A stretch of 64,000 nt of DNA from an uncultured Lachnospiraceae bacterium (GTDB lineage Bacteria; Bacillota; Clostridia; Lachnospirales; Lachnospiraceae). Position numbers and translations under genes: made by a program. Of the stretch, positions 23,563 to 32,866 are shown piece by piece; the first letter of the stretch is position 1; the number at the start of each line of letters is the position of its first letter. The notes under the pieces are model-generated. The model did not search any database. It was not told the DNA's origin and was given only the letters and a program-made list of their open reading frames with translations. Location: contig CABUPO010000011.1 in assembly GCA_902493385.1 (NCBI GenBank), forward strand, positions 1-64,000. The letters run 5' to 3'.

Positions 23563-24075
23563 TTAAAATGTAATTGAGTCAAAGCATGACAAATAGTAGT
23601 CTTTAAATCCGGCATACGTTTCTTTTAGTGATGCAAACTGGACAACCCAGTATGAATCGCCTGTATCAATTACATATGCAATGTAGGAATAGTCTGTACC
23701 GTTGACATTCTTTTCCCATTCGTAATATAGTCCCTGTCCATATGATACTGGCTCTGAAGTAATACCTGTATTACTCATTATAAGGCCTGCATATTCAGAA
23801 AGACTGTTGACAGTGATTCCTGTGGCAGCAAGGTCGGATTTGTTTTCTTTCTCGCCTATACATATTGAATCAGAGCTTGAATAGAAGAAGGTATACTGTG
23901 TCTGGTTTGATTCTGTAAAATCTGAACTTAATGTAATGTTAAAATTGTCAAAAGTATGAATTATAGGTGAAGGCGTCTGTGTTGCTTTTGGTGCGTTTGA
24001 ACCAGAAGAGCAGGCGCAAAGTGTAAGTGAAACGGCTAAAGCTGCGGCAGTAAAAGTCTTTTTAATAGTATTCAT
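23563..24075 (-). CDS. Small lipoprotein, function unknown
   Basis: A 170-residue lipoprotein precursor: charged start, hydrophobic core AALAVSLTL and a lipid-attachment Cys in CACSSG (C22), then a Thr/Pro linker. The mature domain of about 130 residues is beta-rich, resembling the small PsbP/DUF1795-like folds of other Clostridial lipoproteins, but I cannot assign it. It has its own promoter with a 16-bp palindrome and runs divergently from iorA. Confidence 0.8.
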   Translation of the reverse strand: MNTIKKTFTAAALAVSLTLCACSSGSNAPKATQTPSPIIHTFDNFNITLSSDFTESNQTQYTFFYSSSDSICIGEKENKSDLAATGITVNSLSEYAGLIMSNTGITSEPVSYGQGLYYEWEKNVNGTDYSYIAYVIDTGDSYWVVQFASLKETYAGFKDYYLSCFDSITF

Positions 24076-24125
24076 TTATATCATCCCTTCGTTATATACA
24101 AATTAATAATAACAGCGTTCACATA

Positions 24126-24154
24126 TTTATAACACATGCATGTGTTTTCGTCAA
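24126..24154 (-). promoter_or_regulatory. Lipoprotein promoter with palindromic operator
   Basis: On the minus strand TTGACG (24154-24149), 17-bp spacer, TATAAA (24131-24126). The spacer holds a perfect 16-bp palindrome AACACATGCATGTGTT at 24131-24146, well placed for a dimeric repressor. Confidence 0.6.
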
Positions 24155-24184
24155 ATTATCTTCTTATTATAGTACCCGTTTCCA

Positions 24185-24213
24185 TTGACTTTTTCTGACT
24201 AAAAAGGTACAAT
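24185..24213 (+). promoter_or_regulatory. Promoter of the iorAB operon
   Basis: TTGACT (24185-24190), 17-bp spacer, TACAAT (24208-24213), 44 bp before the iorA start. Confidence 0.6.
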
Positions 24214-24256
24214 TAAAACATTGTGAAAAAATATATACAAATGGGAGATTTACATT

Positions 24257-25996
24257 ATGGAAAAAACTAAGATTATGCTTGGAAATGAAGCTATAGCCAG
24301 GGGAGCTTATGAAGCAGGAGTTAAGGTTTCAGCAGCATATCCAGGCACCCCAAGTACAGAGGTGAGTGAGAATCTCGCCCTTTATGACGAGGTATACGCT
24401 GAATGGTCTCCGAATGAAAAGGTGGCAGCTGAAGTTGCGATAGGCGCTTCAATGGCAGGCGCAAGGGCGCTGGCATGCATGAAGCATGTTGGGCTTAATG
24501 TTGCATCGGATCCATTATATACATGTGCATACATAGGTGTAAACGGAGGTCTTGTTATTAATGTCGCAGATGACCCTGGAATATACAGCTCGCAGAATGA
24601 GCAGGATACGCGTATGATTGCAAGGGCTGCAATGCTTCCGGTGCTTGAGCCTTCTGACAGTTCGGAGGCAAAAGAGTTCACAAAGCTTGCGTTTGAGCTT
24701 AGTGAAGAATATGATACGCCTGTTATTTTAAGGACTACTACAAGACTTGCCCATTCTCAGGGCGTTGTTAATCTTGAAGAGAGACAGGATATACCGGATA
24801 AGCCTTATGTTAAAAATATCGCCAAGAACGTTATGATGCCGGCTAATGCAAAGAAAAGGCATCTGTATGTTGAAGAAAGGCTTAACCGCATGGCAAAGGA
24901 CGCTTCAGCATTTTCTATTAATAAGGCTGAGTATAACGACCCTGGCATTGGAATTATAACAAGCGGTATCCCTTACCAGTATGTAAAGGAAGTTATGCCT
25001 GACGCCTCGGTTCTTAAGCTCGGCTGCGTACATCCGCTTCCAAAGGAGCTTATATGTGAATTTGCATCAAAGGTTGATAAGCTTTATATAGTTGAAGAGC
25101 TTGAGCCTGTTATCGAAGAACAGGTTAAGTCATGGGGCATTGACTGCAAAGGAAAAGAGCTGTTCACTGTTCAGGGTGAATACAGCGCTAACATGATTCG
25201 CAGAAACCTTCTTAACGAGCCTGTAGATTATACGGCAAACGACGCTCCTATGAGACCGCCGATATTATGTCCGGGATGTCCTCACAGAAGTACGTTTTCA
25301 GTTCTTAAAAAGCTTAAAATACATGCATGCGGAGATATCGGATGTTATACTCTTGGAGCGGTTGCACCGCTTAACGTTATTGATACTACTGTCTGCATGG
25401 GTTCAAGTATATCTACGCTGCATGGTATGGAGAAAGCAAAGGGAACCGAATATATCAAGGACTGGGTTGCAACAATAGGAGATTCAACTTTCCTTCATAC
25501 AGGTATTAATTCACTTATGAACATGGTTTACAATAAATCACACGGTACAGTGCTTATCCTTGACAACTCGACTACGGGAATGACAGGACATCAGGAGCAT
25601 GCCGCGACAGGTCTTACGCTTAAGAATGAAGAGACTTATGCAATTAATTTATATGCGTTATGCAAGGCTATCGGAATAGATAATGTATATGAGGTTGATG
25701 TTTTTGATACGGCAGAGCTTGAAAAGACTGTCAGACGCGAGGTTGCGCGTGAAGCAGTATCAGTTATTATATGCAAGTCGCCATGTGCGCTTCTCAAATC
25801 ATTTGTTCCAAAAGGAAAGTGTTATACAATTCCAGACAAATGCGTTAAATGCGGACAGTGTCTTGTTCCGGGATGTCCTGCTATAATTAAGAAGGACGAC
25901 GCTATTGTGATAGATGAGACAATGTGTAACGGCTGCGGACTCTGCATGCAGAGATGTAAATTTGATGCCATAGGATTTACCCCAAGGCAGAACTGA
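24257..25996 (+). CDS. iorA: Indolepyruvate ferredoxin oxidoreductase, alpha subunit
   Basis: A 579-residue subunit. N-terminal pyrimidine-binding TPP domain: GNEAIARGAYEAGVKVSAAYPGTPSTE. Central and C-terminal TPP domain: CPGCPHRS and GDIGCYTLGA, with IGDSTFLHTGINSL near the Mg site. Two ferredoxin clusters end the chain: CVKCGQCLVPGCP (last Cys spacing relaxed) and CNGCGLCMQRCKF. The enzyme oxidatively decarboxylates aryl-pyruvates to aryl-acetyl-CoA, passing electrons to ferredoxin, or runs in reverse to make aromatic amino acids from arylacetates. iorB and a CoA ligase follow in the same operon. Confidence 0.95.
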   Translation: MEKTKIMLGNEAIARGAYEAGVKVSAAYPGTPSTEVSENLALYDEVYAEWSPNEKVAAEVAIGASMAGARALACMKHVGLNVASDPLYTCAYIGVNGGLVINVADDPGIYSSQNEQDTRMIARAAMLPVLEPSDSSEAKEFTKLAFELSEEYDTPVILRTTTRLAHSQGVVNLEERQDIPDKPYVKNIAKNVMMPANAKKRHLYVEERLNRMAKDASAFSINKAEYNDPGIGIITSGIPYQYVKEVMPDASVLKLGCVHPLPKELICEFASKVDKLYIVEELEPVIEEQVKSWGIDCKGKELFTVQGEYSANMIRRNLLNEPVDYTANDAPMRPPILCPGCPHRSTFSVLKKLKIHACGDIGCYTLGAVAPLNVIDTTVCMGSSISTLHGMEKAKGTEYIKDWVATIGDSTFLHTGINSLMNMVYNKSHGTVLILDNSTTGMTGHQEHAATGLTLKNEETYAINLYALCKAIGIDNVYEVDVFDTAELEKTVRREVAREAVSVIICKSPCALLKSFVPKGKCYTIPDKCVKCGQCLVPGCPAIIKKDDAIVIDETMCNGCGLCMQRCKFDAIGFTPRQN

Positions 25997-26032
25997 TACT
26001 GAAATATATGAAAGGATTAAGGGTGTCTGTAT

Positions 26033-26602
26033 ATGGAAACTAAAAATATTATGATTGTAGGAGTAGGCGGACAGGGCACGCTCCTCACAAGCAGAATTCT
26101 CGGCGGTATTATTACGAAAGCCGGATATGACGTAAAATTATCTGAGGTGCATGGTATGGCGCAGCGCGGCGGAAGTGTGGTAACTTTCGTACGCTACGGA
26201 GATAAAGTATACGAGCCTATCGTTGAGGAAGGACAGGCTGACGTGCTTATTGCATTTGAAAAGCTGGAGGCGCTGCGTTATGCCCACTTCCTTAAAAAAG
26301 ACGGTATTATGATTGTAAATGAACAGGAAATTGCACCTATGACAGTTGTTACAGGCGCATGCAATTATCCTGATGACATTATTGACAATCTGAAAAAAGA
26401 GCATAATGTTGTATCAATAAATGCAATGGACGAGGCCAAAAAGCTTGGCAATACAAGATGCTTTAATGTCGTAATTCTTGGCCTTGCTGCCAAAAGCATG
26501 GATTTTGATAAAAACGAATGGCTTTCGGTTATTGAAGACACAGTGCCAAAAAAGACTATTGATATTAATCAGAAAGCCTTTTTGGCAGGCTTTGCAAGCT
26601 AA
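26033..26602 (+). CDS. iorB: Indolepyruvate ferredoxin oxidoreductase, beta subunit
   Basis: A 189-residue protein of the pyruvate ferredoxin oxidoreductase gamma-like family: IMIVGVGGQGTLLTSRILGG (residues 7-26), then EVHGMAQRGGSVVTFVRYG and ADVLIAFEKLEALRY. It supplies the third domain that completes the IorA active site. It lies 36 bp after iorA, in operon order. Confidence 0.95.
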   Translation: METKNIMIVGVGGQGTLLTSRILGGIITKAGYDVKLSEVHGMAQRGGSVVTFVRYGDKVYEPIVEEGQADVLIAFEKLEALRYAHFLKKDGIMIVNEQEIAPMTVVTGACNYPDDIIDNLKKEHNVVSINAMDEAKKLGNTRCFNVVILGLAAKSMDFDKNEWLSVIEDTVPKKTIDINQKAFLAGFAS

Positions 26603-26626
26603 TTAAAACGGAAGGAAACCAATAAG

Positions 26627-28261
26627 ATGCCTATAACACAACTTTTAGAGGATAACGTTAAAAAATATCCAAATGATATATGTCTTGTGGAAGTTAATCC
26701 TGAAATCCAGGAGAAAAGACGCGTGACATGGAGAGACTATGAATTGATAGAAGCTAATCCTACGTCTAATTACAGAAGAGAAATTACATGGCATGTCTTT
26801 GATGAAAAGGCTAACAGATTTGCCAATCTTCTTATAGAAAGAGGTATCAAAAAGGATGATAAGGTAGCGATTCTTCTTATGAATTGTCTTGAATGGCTTC
26901 CGATATATTTTGGAATCCTTAAGACAGGAGCTTTGGCAGTACCGCTTAACTTCCGTTATGATTCTGAAGAAATCAAATACTGCCTTAATCTTGCAGAAGC
27001 GGATGTTTTGGTGTTTGGACCTGAGTTTATCGGAAGAATAGAAAATATTGCGGATGATATTATTGCTAACAGGCTTTTGTTCTTTGTAGGAGACAGCTGT
27101 CCTTATTTTGCAGAAAGCTATGACAGCCTTACGGCTAACTGTTCAAGTATAACGCCGGATATTACTTTAACCGATGATGATAATGCCGCTATATATTTTT
27201 CATCAGGTACTACAGGATTTCCAAAAGCAATACTGCACAAGCACAGAAGCCTTATGCATTCTGCAATATGTGAGCAGAAGCATCATGGACAGACTAAGAA
27301 TGATGTGTTCTTATGTATTCCTCCGCTTTATCATACCGGAGCCAAGATGCACTGGTTCGGAAGTCTTGTGTCGGGAAGTAAAGCCGTGCTCCTTAAAGGA
27401 GTTAATCCTAAAACGATACTTGAGACGGTTTCTAATGAACACTGTACGATTGTATGGCTTTTAGTTCCCTGGGCTCAGGATATACTTGAAGCGTTTGACA
27501 CAGGAGAGCTTAAGCTTTCTGATTTTGAGCTTTCAGGGTGGAGGCTTATGCACATAGGCGCGCAGCCTGTACCACAGAGCCTTATAAAAAGATGGAAGCA
27601 GTATTTTCCTGAACATGATTATGATACTAACTATGGTTTATCCGAATCTATAGGTCCTGGATGCGTTCACCTTGGACTTGAAAACATACACAAAGTCGGA
27701 GCAATCGGAAAAGCCGGATATGGCTGGGAGGTTAAGATTGTTGATGAAGACGGCAACGAGGTAGAGCAGGGAAAAGTCGGCGAGCTTGTTATTAAGGGGC
27801 CGGGAGTTATGACCTGTTATTATAATAACCCTGAAGCAACCGAAGAAGTACTTAAAAACGGATGGTTATACTCAGGAGATATGGCTCAGATGGATGAAGA
27901 CGGTTTTATCTACCTTGTTGACAGAAAGAAGGACGTCATAATAAGCGGCGGCGAGAATCTTTATCCTGTTCAGATTGAAGACTTTATCAGAAAGAACACA
28001 AAAGTAAAGGACGTTGCCGTTATCGGTCTGCCTGATAAGAGACTTGGCGAGATTGCAGCTGCAATAATTGAAGTGGCAAAGGGCGCAGAATGTACGGAGG
28101 AAGATATTAATGAGTTCTGTAAGGAGCTTCCAAGATACAAGCGTCCGCGTAAGATTATATTTGCAGATATACCGCGTAATCCTACAGGCAAGATTGAAAA
28201 GCCTAAGCTTCGTGAGATATACCATAGTACCAATCTTATTGACGACCAGAATAAAGGATGA
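26627..28261 (+). CDS. AMP-forming acyl-CoA ligase, probably for arylacetates
   Basis: A 544-residue ANL-superfamily ligase. Motifs: the P-loop-like YFSSGTTGFPKA, NYGLSES, YSGDMAQMDEDGFIYLVDRKKDVIISGGENLYP and the late Lys in NPTGKIEK. Because it lies in the iorAB operon it should interconvert arylacetyl-CoA and arylacetate with ATP/AMP; that is inference from context. The N-terminus has an extra 24-residue segment, so that RRVTW is followed by RREITW, a near-repeat of the usual single TW-x-x-(F/Y) element. The deacetylase gene starts in its stop region. Confidence 0.88.
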   Translation: MPITQLLEDNVKKYPNDICLVEVNPEIQEKRRVTWRDYELIEANPTSNYRREITWHVFDEKANRFANLLIERGIKKDDKVAILLMNCLEWLPIYFGILKTGALAVPLNFRYDSEEIKYCLNLAEADVLVFGPEFIGRIENIADDIIANRLLFFVGDSCPYFAESYDSLTANCSSITPDITLTDDDNAAIYFSSGTTGFPKAILHKHRSLMHSAICEQKHHGQTKNDVFLCIPPLYHTGAKMHWFGSLVSGSKAVLLKGVNPKTILETVSNEHCTIVWLLVPWAQDILEAFDTGELKLSDFELSGWRLMHIGAQPVPQSLIKRWKQYFPEHDYDTNYGLSESIGPGCVHLGLENIHKVGAIGKAGYGWEVKIVDEDGNEVEQGKVGELVIKGPGVMTCYYNNPEATEEVLKNGWLYSGDMAQMDEDGFIYLVDRKKDVIISGGENLYPVQIEDFIRKNTKVKDVAVIGLPDKRLGEIAAAIIEVAKGAECTEEDINEFCKELPRYKRPRKIIFADIPRNPTGKIEKPKLREIYHSTNLIDDQNKG

Positions 28262-28266
28262 TATGT

Positions 28267-29484
28267 ATGAAATATATAAAAGCGGTTTTATTTGCCATAT
28301 TTACTGTGGCATTAATTCCGGGAATATGCAGCGCCAGCGAAGCTTCTTTGAATGTGACAGAGGCTGCGCCGTCTGAAGTACCACAGGCTGTATCAGAACC
28401 TGTAACACAGGGCGCGCTGTCTTTGGATATGACAAGCATTAAGCTGGGTATCGGACAGGAATACAGCCTTAAAGTCAACGGCGCTTACGATTCAGTTAAG
28501 TATAAAAGCTCTAATGAAAAGGTTGCCACAGTCACCAAAGATGGTCTTGTGCATGCTTTGAAAAAAGGAAAGACTGTCATAACTGCTTCATCAGACGGCA
28601 TGTCTGTATCATGCAGCGTAAAGGTTTCATATATAGGTATTTCATACTCGTCATGTACGATATACAAAGGCGAGACGTTAAGACTTCATCTTTTTGATGT
28701 AAAAGGCAAAGTAAGATGGAAGTCGGATAATAAAAGTGTGGCGGCTGTTAAAAAGGGAAGAGTAACAGGAATAAAAAAAGGTACGGCAACGATAAGCGCA
28801 GTTACAGGGGACGCCGTATACAGCGTGTGTATTACTGTTGAGAAACCCAAAAAAAGTATAATCTATCTAACGTTTGACGACGGTCCTTCGCTTACATCTA
28901 CACCTAAAATACTGAATATTCTGAAAAAGAATAATGTTAAAGCAACATTTTTTACGATTAATTATGACGCTTACGGTGAAAAGCTGATTAAAAGAGAACA
29001 AAAGGAAGGCCATACGGTAGCGATACACGGTTATTCGCATGATTACGGTAAAATATACCGTTCTGAAAAAGCTTATATGGATAATCTGTATAAGCAGCAG
29101 GATAAGCTTTATAAGACGCTTGGGTACAGGGTCTGGATTACAAGATTTCCTGGCGGAAGCTCTAACCTTGTAAGCAGGTCGTATTCAAGAGGAATTATGA
29201 CCAAGCTTGTGAAAAAGGTTGATAAAGCCGGATTTTCATATTTTGACTGGAATGTAAGCTCTTCCGATGCGGGAGGTGCAGTTAACAGCGAGCAGGTATA
29301 CAGAAGCGTAATATCAGGGCTCAGAAAGAACAGAGAGAACGTTGTGCTTATGCATGACTTTTCCGGAAATTACAAAACAATAGGAGCGCTTGACAGAATT
29401 ATCAAATACGGTAAGTCGCATGGCTATGAATTCCGGGCTATCACAGAAAGTACGACAGGCGTTCATCATGGTGTGCAGAATTAA
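28267..29484 (+). CDS. Secreted polysaccharide deacetylase with two Ig-like domains
   Basis: A 405-residue protein. A signal peptide (residues 1-22) is followed by two BIG2-like domains (about 55-125 and 125-195) that end in the typical KKGKTVITA and KKGTATISA blocks. A NodB domain (about 198-400) has LTFDDGP, HGYSHDY with the metal His pair, RFPGG, DWNVSSSD and LMHD. It should remove acetyl or N-acetyl groups from peptidoglycan or another wall glycan outside the cell. AAAGG sets ATG 28267, although an ATG at 28258 overlaps the ligase stop. Its place in an aryl-acid operon is odd. Confidence 0.9.
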   Translation: MKYIKAVLFAIFTVALIPGICSASEASLNVTEAAPSEVPQAVSEPVTQGALSLDMTSIKLGIGQEYSLKVNGAYDSVKYKSSNEKVATVTKDGLVHALKKGKTVITASSDGMSVSCSVKVSYIGISYSSCTIYKGETLRLHLFDVKGKVRWKSDNKSVAAVKKGRVTGIKKGTATISAVTGDAVYSVCITVEKPKKSIIYLTFDDGPSLTSTPKILNILKKNNVKATFFTINYDAYGEKLIKREQKEGHTVAIHGYSHDYGKIYRSEKAYMDNLYKQQDKLYKTLGYRVWITRFPGGSSNLVSRSYSRGIMTKLVKKVDKAGFSYFDWNVSSSDAGGAVNSEQVYRSVISGLRKNRENVVLMHDFSGNYKTIGALDRIIKYGKSHGYEFRAITESTTGVHHGVQN

Positions 29485-29494
29485 ATAATTTTTC

Positions 29495-29523
29495 TTGATA
29501 TTTATTATCAAAAACGATATACT
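29495..29523 (+). promoter_or_regulatory. Promoter of rsmD
   Basis: TTGATA (29495-29500), 17-bp spacer, TATACT (29518-29523), followed by an AAAGGAG ribosome site for rsmD. Confidence 0.55.
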
Positions 29524-29557
29524 AATCAAGTAGTATGTCTGAAAAGGAGTGCCGTAA

Positions 29558-30118
29558 ATGAGAGTTATTGCCGGAAAAGCAAGACGCATGACTTTAAGAA
29601 CCTGCGAAGGAAGAGAAATCAGGCCGACAACCGACAGAATTAAAGAGACTCTGTTTAATATTCTGCAGAGCGATATATATGACTCTGCATTTCTTGATTT
29701 GTTTGCCGGAAGCGGAGGCATCGGCATTGAAGCGTTAAGCAGAGGCGCGAAAGAAGCAGTATTTGTTGATAACAGTAAAAATGCGTTAAAATGTATAGAA
29801 GATAATTTAAAGCATACAAGACTTGAGGAGAATGCAGTTATTCTTCCGATGGACGCGGCCGGCGCCATACGCAATCTTTCAAGACGAGGCAAATACTTTG
29901 ACATAGTATTTATGGACCCGCCGTACGGCCATGATATGGAGTGTCCTGTGCTTGAAGCCCTGGATGGTTCAGGAATTATTGACAGCGATTCTATAATTAT
30001 AATCGAAACCTCAATCCGAACAGATGAACAGGCATTTAATATGAACGGCTTTAATGTAGTAAGAGTTAAAGAGTATAAAACGAACAAGCATGTTTTTTTA
30101 AAGTACGATATAATATAA
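29558..30118 (+). CDS. rsmD: 16S rRNA (guanine966-N2)-methyltransferase
   Basis: A 186-residue Rossmann methyltransferase of the RsmD family: MRVIAGKARRMTL and RPTTDRIKETLFNIL at the N-terminus, SAM-binding LDLFAGSGGIGIEALSRGA and the catalytic DPPY. It methylates G966 of 16S rRNA. In many relatives coaD follows directly; here it does not. Confidence 0.95.
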   Translation: MRVIAGKARRMTLRTCEGREIRPTTDRIKETLFNILQSDIYDSAFLDLFAGSGGIGIEALSRGAKEAVFVDNSKNALKCIEDNLKHTRLEENAVILPMDAAGAIRNLSRRGKYFDIVFMDPPYGHDMECPVLEALDGSGIIDSDSIIIIETSIRTDEQAFNMNGFNVVRVKEYKTNKHVFLKYDII

Positions 30119-30136
30119 TAAGGAAGGTGCATAATT

Positions 30137-30769
30137 ATGGCAGAAAGTAAGATTGAACAGTTAATTGATGACATTTTTGAGTTTGTTGAGAGCAGCAAGT
30201 CGCCATTTACCAATCAGAATAAGGTTACGCTTCATAAGGACGAGCTTTATGATATGCTTGACGAGCTTAAGATGCGGACTCCTGAAGAGATTAAAAAGTA
30301 TCAGAAAATTATTGCTAACAGGGATAAGATTATTGCTGACGCTCAGAATAATGCGGATATGATAATTGAGCAGGCTAATAACCATGCGGCGGCTATAGTG
30401 GACGAGAGCGTTATGGTTCATCAGGCTAACGAGCGCGCAGAGGAGATAATTGCTGCGGCTAATAACGAAGCTAATCTTATCGTATCAAGAGCTAATGAGG
30501 AAGCCATGCAGATAAGAGTCGGTGCAATACATTATACTAATGATTTGCTGTCCAATGCAGAGAGTATCATACAGAACGCTTATAAGAATACAAAGGCAAG
30601 ATACGACCTTGTATTTGAGGCGCTTAAGGAAGATCTTGATGTAATTGCCGCTAATAAGAAGGATCTTGCAAAGGACATGCCTCAGAGCATGAGAGAAGAG
30701 CTTGGAATTGAACTGGACGACGCTCCGGTAGATGATATTAATAAGCTTATAGACGAACTCGAATCATAA
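30137..30769 (+). CDS. Coiled-coil protein of unknown function
   Basis: A 210-residue, very acidic and helical protein. The middle (residues 55-135) is a near-continuous coiled coil rich in A-N-E, with repeats like EQANNHAAAI, QANERAEEIIAAANNEANL and SRANEEA. The ends are IEQLIDDIFEFVESSKS and INKLIDELES. Similar proteins are found after rsmD/coaD in Clostridia and are often labelled ATPase or DivIVA-like without evidence. It is 18 bp after rsmD, so probably cotranscribed. Its end overlaps the convergent ylbJ-like gene by 23 bp. Confidence 0.75.
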   Translation: MAESKIEQLIDDIFEFVESSKSPFTNQNKVTLHKDELYDMLDELKMRTPEEIKKYQKIIANRDKIIADAQNNADMIIEQANNHAAAIVDESVMVHQANERAEEIIAAANNEANLIVSRANEEAMQIRVGAIHYTNDLLSNAESIIQNAYKNTKARYDLVFEALKEDLDVIAANKKDLAKDMPQSMREELGIELDDAPVDDINKLIDELES

Positions 30770-31649
30770 TATACATATAACATAATATACAGCATATTAC
30801 CGCGCATATAATTTTATGCAGTATGTATTTTGTAATCGACAGGCCTGAAGAGCATATTACTCCTTTGCTTTGTAATATGGCAGACATTCCGCCGAATCCG
30901 CATATTCCGGCGGCAATGACGTATTTGTATATATCAGGAAGCGAGACGTCGGAAAGAAGGTTCGCTCCGGTTGTAATTTCAAGTATTCCGGTTGCGATTA
31001 CAGTATATATATCAGGTATATTTATTGTCAGGATTATATGTGCAATTATTGAGAATATTATTATATATGCACCTACCATAACGAGAACTTCAAAGCTTTT
31101 CATAATTATTTGTTCAAATATACAATGAAGTGATAAGGAGCCTGTCTGAATTTTGACAGGTTCTTTTATATTTTCTGAATATTCTGTGCTGTCTTTTTTG
31201 TATATAATCAGATATGTGATAAATGACGCTGTGATAACGCAGAGCCATATAACATATTTTCCCCAGACATTATCAAGACATATGCATCCAATAAAGCTTA
31301 TTAGAAATACGGGGCTTGCGTTATTGCAGATTACAAGGAGATACTGTCCTTTATGTGCTGAAAGCTGCCCGCGCTTCACAAGCTCGCCTATTGTAAGGGC
31401 GCCGTTAGGATAACCGGACAACAGTCCGATTAAAACAGGATAGTAATGCAGCAGACGTTTTGGACAAAGATTTAGTTCTATTATAAGCCTTGTTATAACA
31501 AAAAAGGGAAATAATGTCGGAAGTATCGAATCAAACCACAGCAGAAGGCCGTACCTTGCTCCTGTTACGCATACTTCAGGCATGCTTATAAGCGTTATAA
31601 GAGATATTACTACAGTAATGCAAAGTATCAAATATGTTCGTTTTCTCAT
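30747..31649 (-). CDS. YlbJ-like integral membrane protein
   Basis: A 300-residue membrane protein with about eight helices. SILPTLFPFFVITRL, LLSGYPNGALTIGELVKRG, CNNASPVFLISFIG and GICGFGGMSAILQSKG match the sporulation membrane protein YlbJ and the related nucleoside-recognition (Gate) domain. YlbJ is usually about 400 residues, so this is a short form. In Bacillus it is made in the mother cell during sporulation. It follows tmcAL by 17 bp without a clear ribosome site. Confidence 0.75.
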   Translation of the reverse strand: MRKRTYLILCITVVISLITLISMPEVCVTGARYGLLLWFDSILPTLFPFFVITRLIIELNLCPKRLLHYYPVLIGLLSGYPNGALTIGELVKRGQLSAHKGQYLLVICNNASPVFLISFIGCICLDNVWGKYVIWLCVITASFITYLIIYKKDSTEYSENIKEPVKIQTGSLSLHCIFEQIIMKSFEVLVMVGAYIIIFSIIAHIILTINIPDIYTVIATGILEITTGANLLSDVSLPDIYKYVIAAGICGFGGMSAILQSKGVICSSGLSITKYILHKIICAVICCILCYMYIMIRVRL

Positions 31650-31666
31650 ATTAAATACTATGCATG

Positions 31667-32845
31667 TTATACGATTACAAGACCATGTGTATATTCATTA
31701 TATTCAGTTTTTCCCTGAATGTAGCGGTAGAGCTCAGAACACCTTATATCTTCATTAATCATTTCTATTGCAGTCGGTGAGGTAAGATTGTTAATGTCAC
31801 GGGCATTTTTTAACACCGGAACGGATGCGCTTTGGCACAGCTTTTTTACAATATGCGAAGCGTCTTTTCTGAACCCGAGCAGACGTATATATGGTATATC
31901 GTAGCATTTTAGATTATATTTTCTGATACCAAGGCATATATGAAGAAGTGCGCGGGATACTCGTGTATATGTCAGCTGCCTGGTTTTGATGAGTTTGCAG
32001 AAATCTGTAAAGCTGCGGTACCGGTTGATGTTATTGTTGATTCTTGACGCCATATCAGAGCTTACATCTAAAAAGTCATAAAGATGGTCTTTGTTGTATA
32101 CAAGCTGCGAATACAGAATATCAGAAAAATCATCTGTTGTAACAGCGCTGTCAAGCAGGCTGAGAGCTTTAGGAGGCATATAGTTTATAAGACCCTCTTT
32201 ACTGTTGGTATATAGATATTTTCTTATTGCGCCCGCGCTGCATATACCGTCGGGATGAAGAGATATATCGTCTGCATTATAGCCTCCGTCAGTTCTTTTT
32301 ATGGTATATGGTTTAAGAGTGGTATTCTTACATGCTTTGAGATATTCAATTGCAAGTATATTATTAGGGCCGTAATCTATATCGTTGTTTGCTGTACAGA
32401 CCTGTAAGGCGCGCATGCGTGCGGCAGGAAATGAAAGCCCGTTTTTTTGTCCAATCTTTAATTCGTCTGAATAAGCTCTGGGTTCGTTATACAATATATC
32501 AGATATAACAGAGAGTTTTTTAAGGCTTCCGTCCTCGGTCCCAAAACAAAAATTGTCAGTAATGCATGTGGAAATAAGAGTATTCACAGCAGCAGAAGCA
32601 AAGCCTTCTGCGCTTGACGTTGCGTATCTTACAGGAAGCTCAAGTATTATATCGCAGCCTGATATAAGAGCCATTTTTGTCCGGGTGTATTTGTCTGTAA
32701 CCGAAGCTTCGCCGCGCTGTACAAAATTACCGCTCATAATGCCTATTATATAGTCTGCGCCGCATACATGCCTTGTTTTGTTAATATGATATAAATGTCC
32801 GTTATGAAATGGATTATATTCACAAATTATACCTGTTACTGTCAT
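31667..32845 (-). CDS. tmcAL: tRNA(Met) cytidine acetate ligase
   Basis: A 392-residue nucleotidyltransferase-superfamily protein. It opens TGIICEYNPFHNGHLYHI with the HxGH-type motif (HNGH), followed by IGIMSGNFVQRGE, DIILELPVRYATSSAEGFA and NDIDYGPNNILAIEYLKA, the conserved blocks of TmcAL (formerly YlbM). It makes N4-acetylcytidine at the wobble base of elongator tRNA(Met) from acetate and ATP. AGGAGG lies 6 bp before ATG 32845. It is divergent from acetate kinase, with overlapping promoters; both genes act on acetate. Confidence 0.93.
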   Translation of the reverse strand: MTVTGIICEYNPFHNGHLYHINKTRHVCGADYIIGIMSGNFVQRGEASVTDKYTRTKMALISGCDIILELPVRYATSSAEGFASAAVNTLISTCITDNFCFGTEDGSLKKLSVISDILYNEPRAYSDELKIGQKNGLSFPAARMRALQVCTANNDIDYGPNNILAIEYLKACKNTTLKPYTIKRTDGGYNADDISLHPDGICSAGAIRKYLYTNSKEGLINYMPPKALSLLDSAVTTDDFSDILYSQLVYNKDHLYDFLDVSSDMASRINNNINRYRSFTDFCKLIKTRQLTYTRVSRALLHICLGIRKYNLKCYDIPYIRLLGFRKDASHIVKKLCQSASVPVLKNARDINNLTSPTAIEMINEDIRCSELYRYIQGKTEYNEYTHGLVIV

Positions 32846-32866
32846 ATGCATCCTCCTGTTTACATG

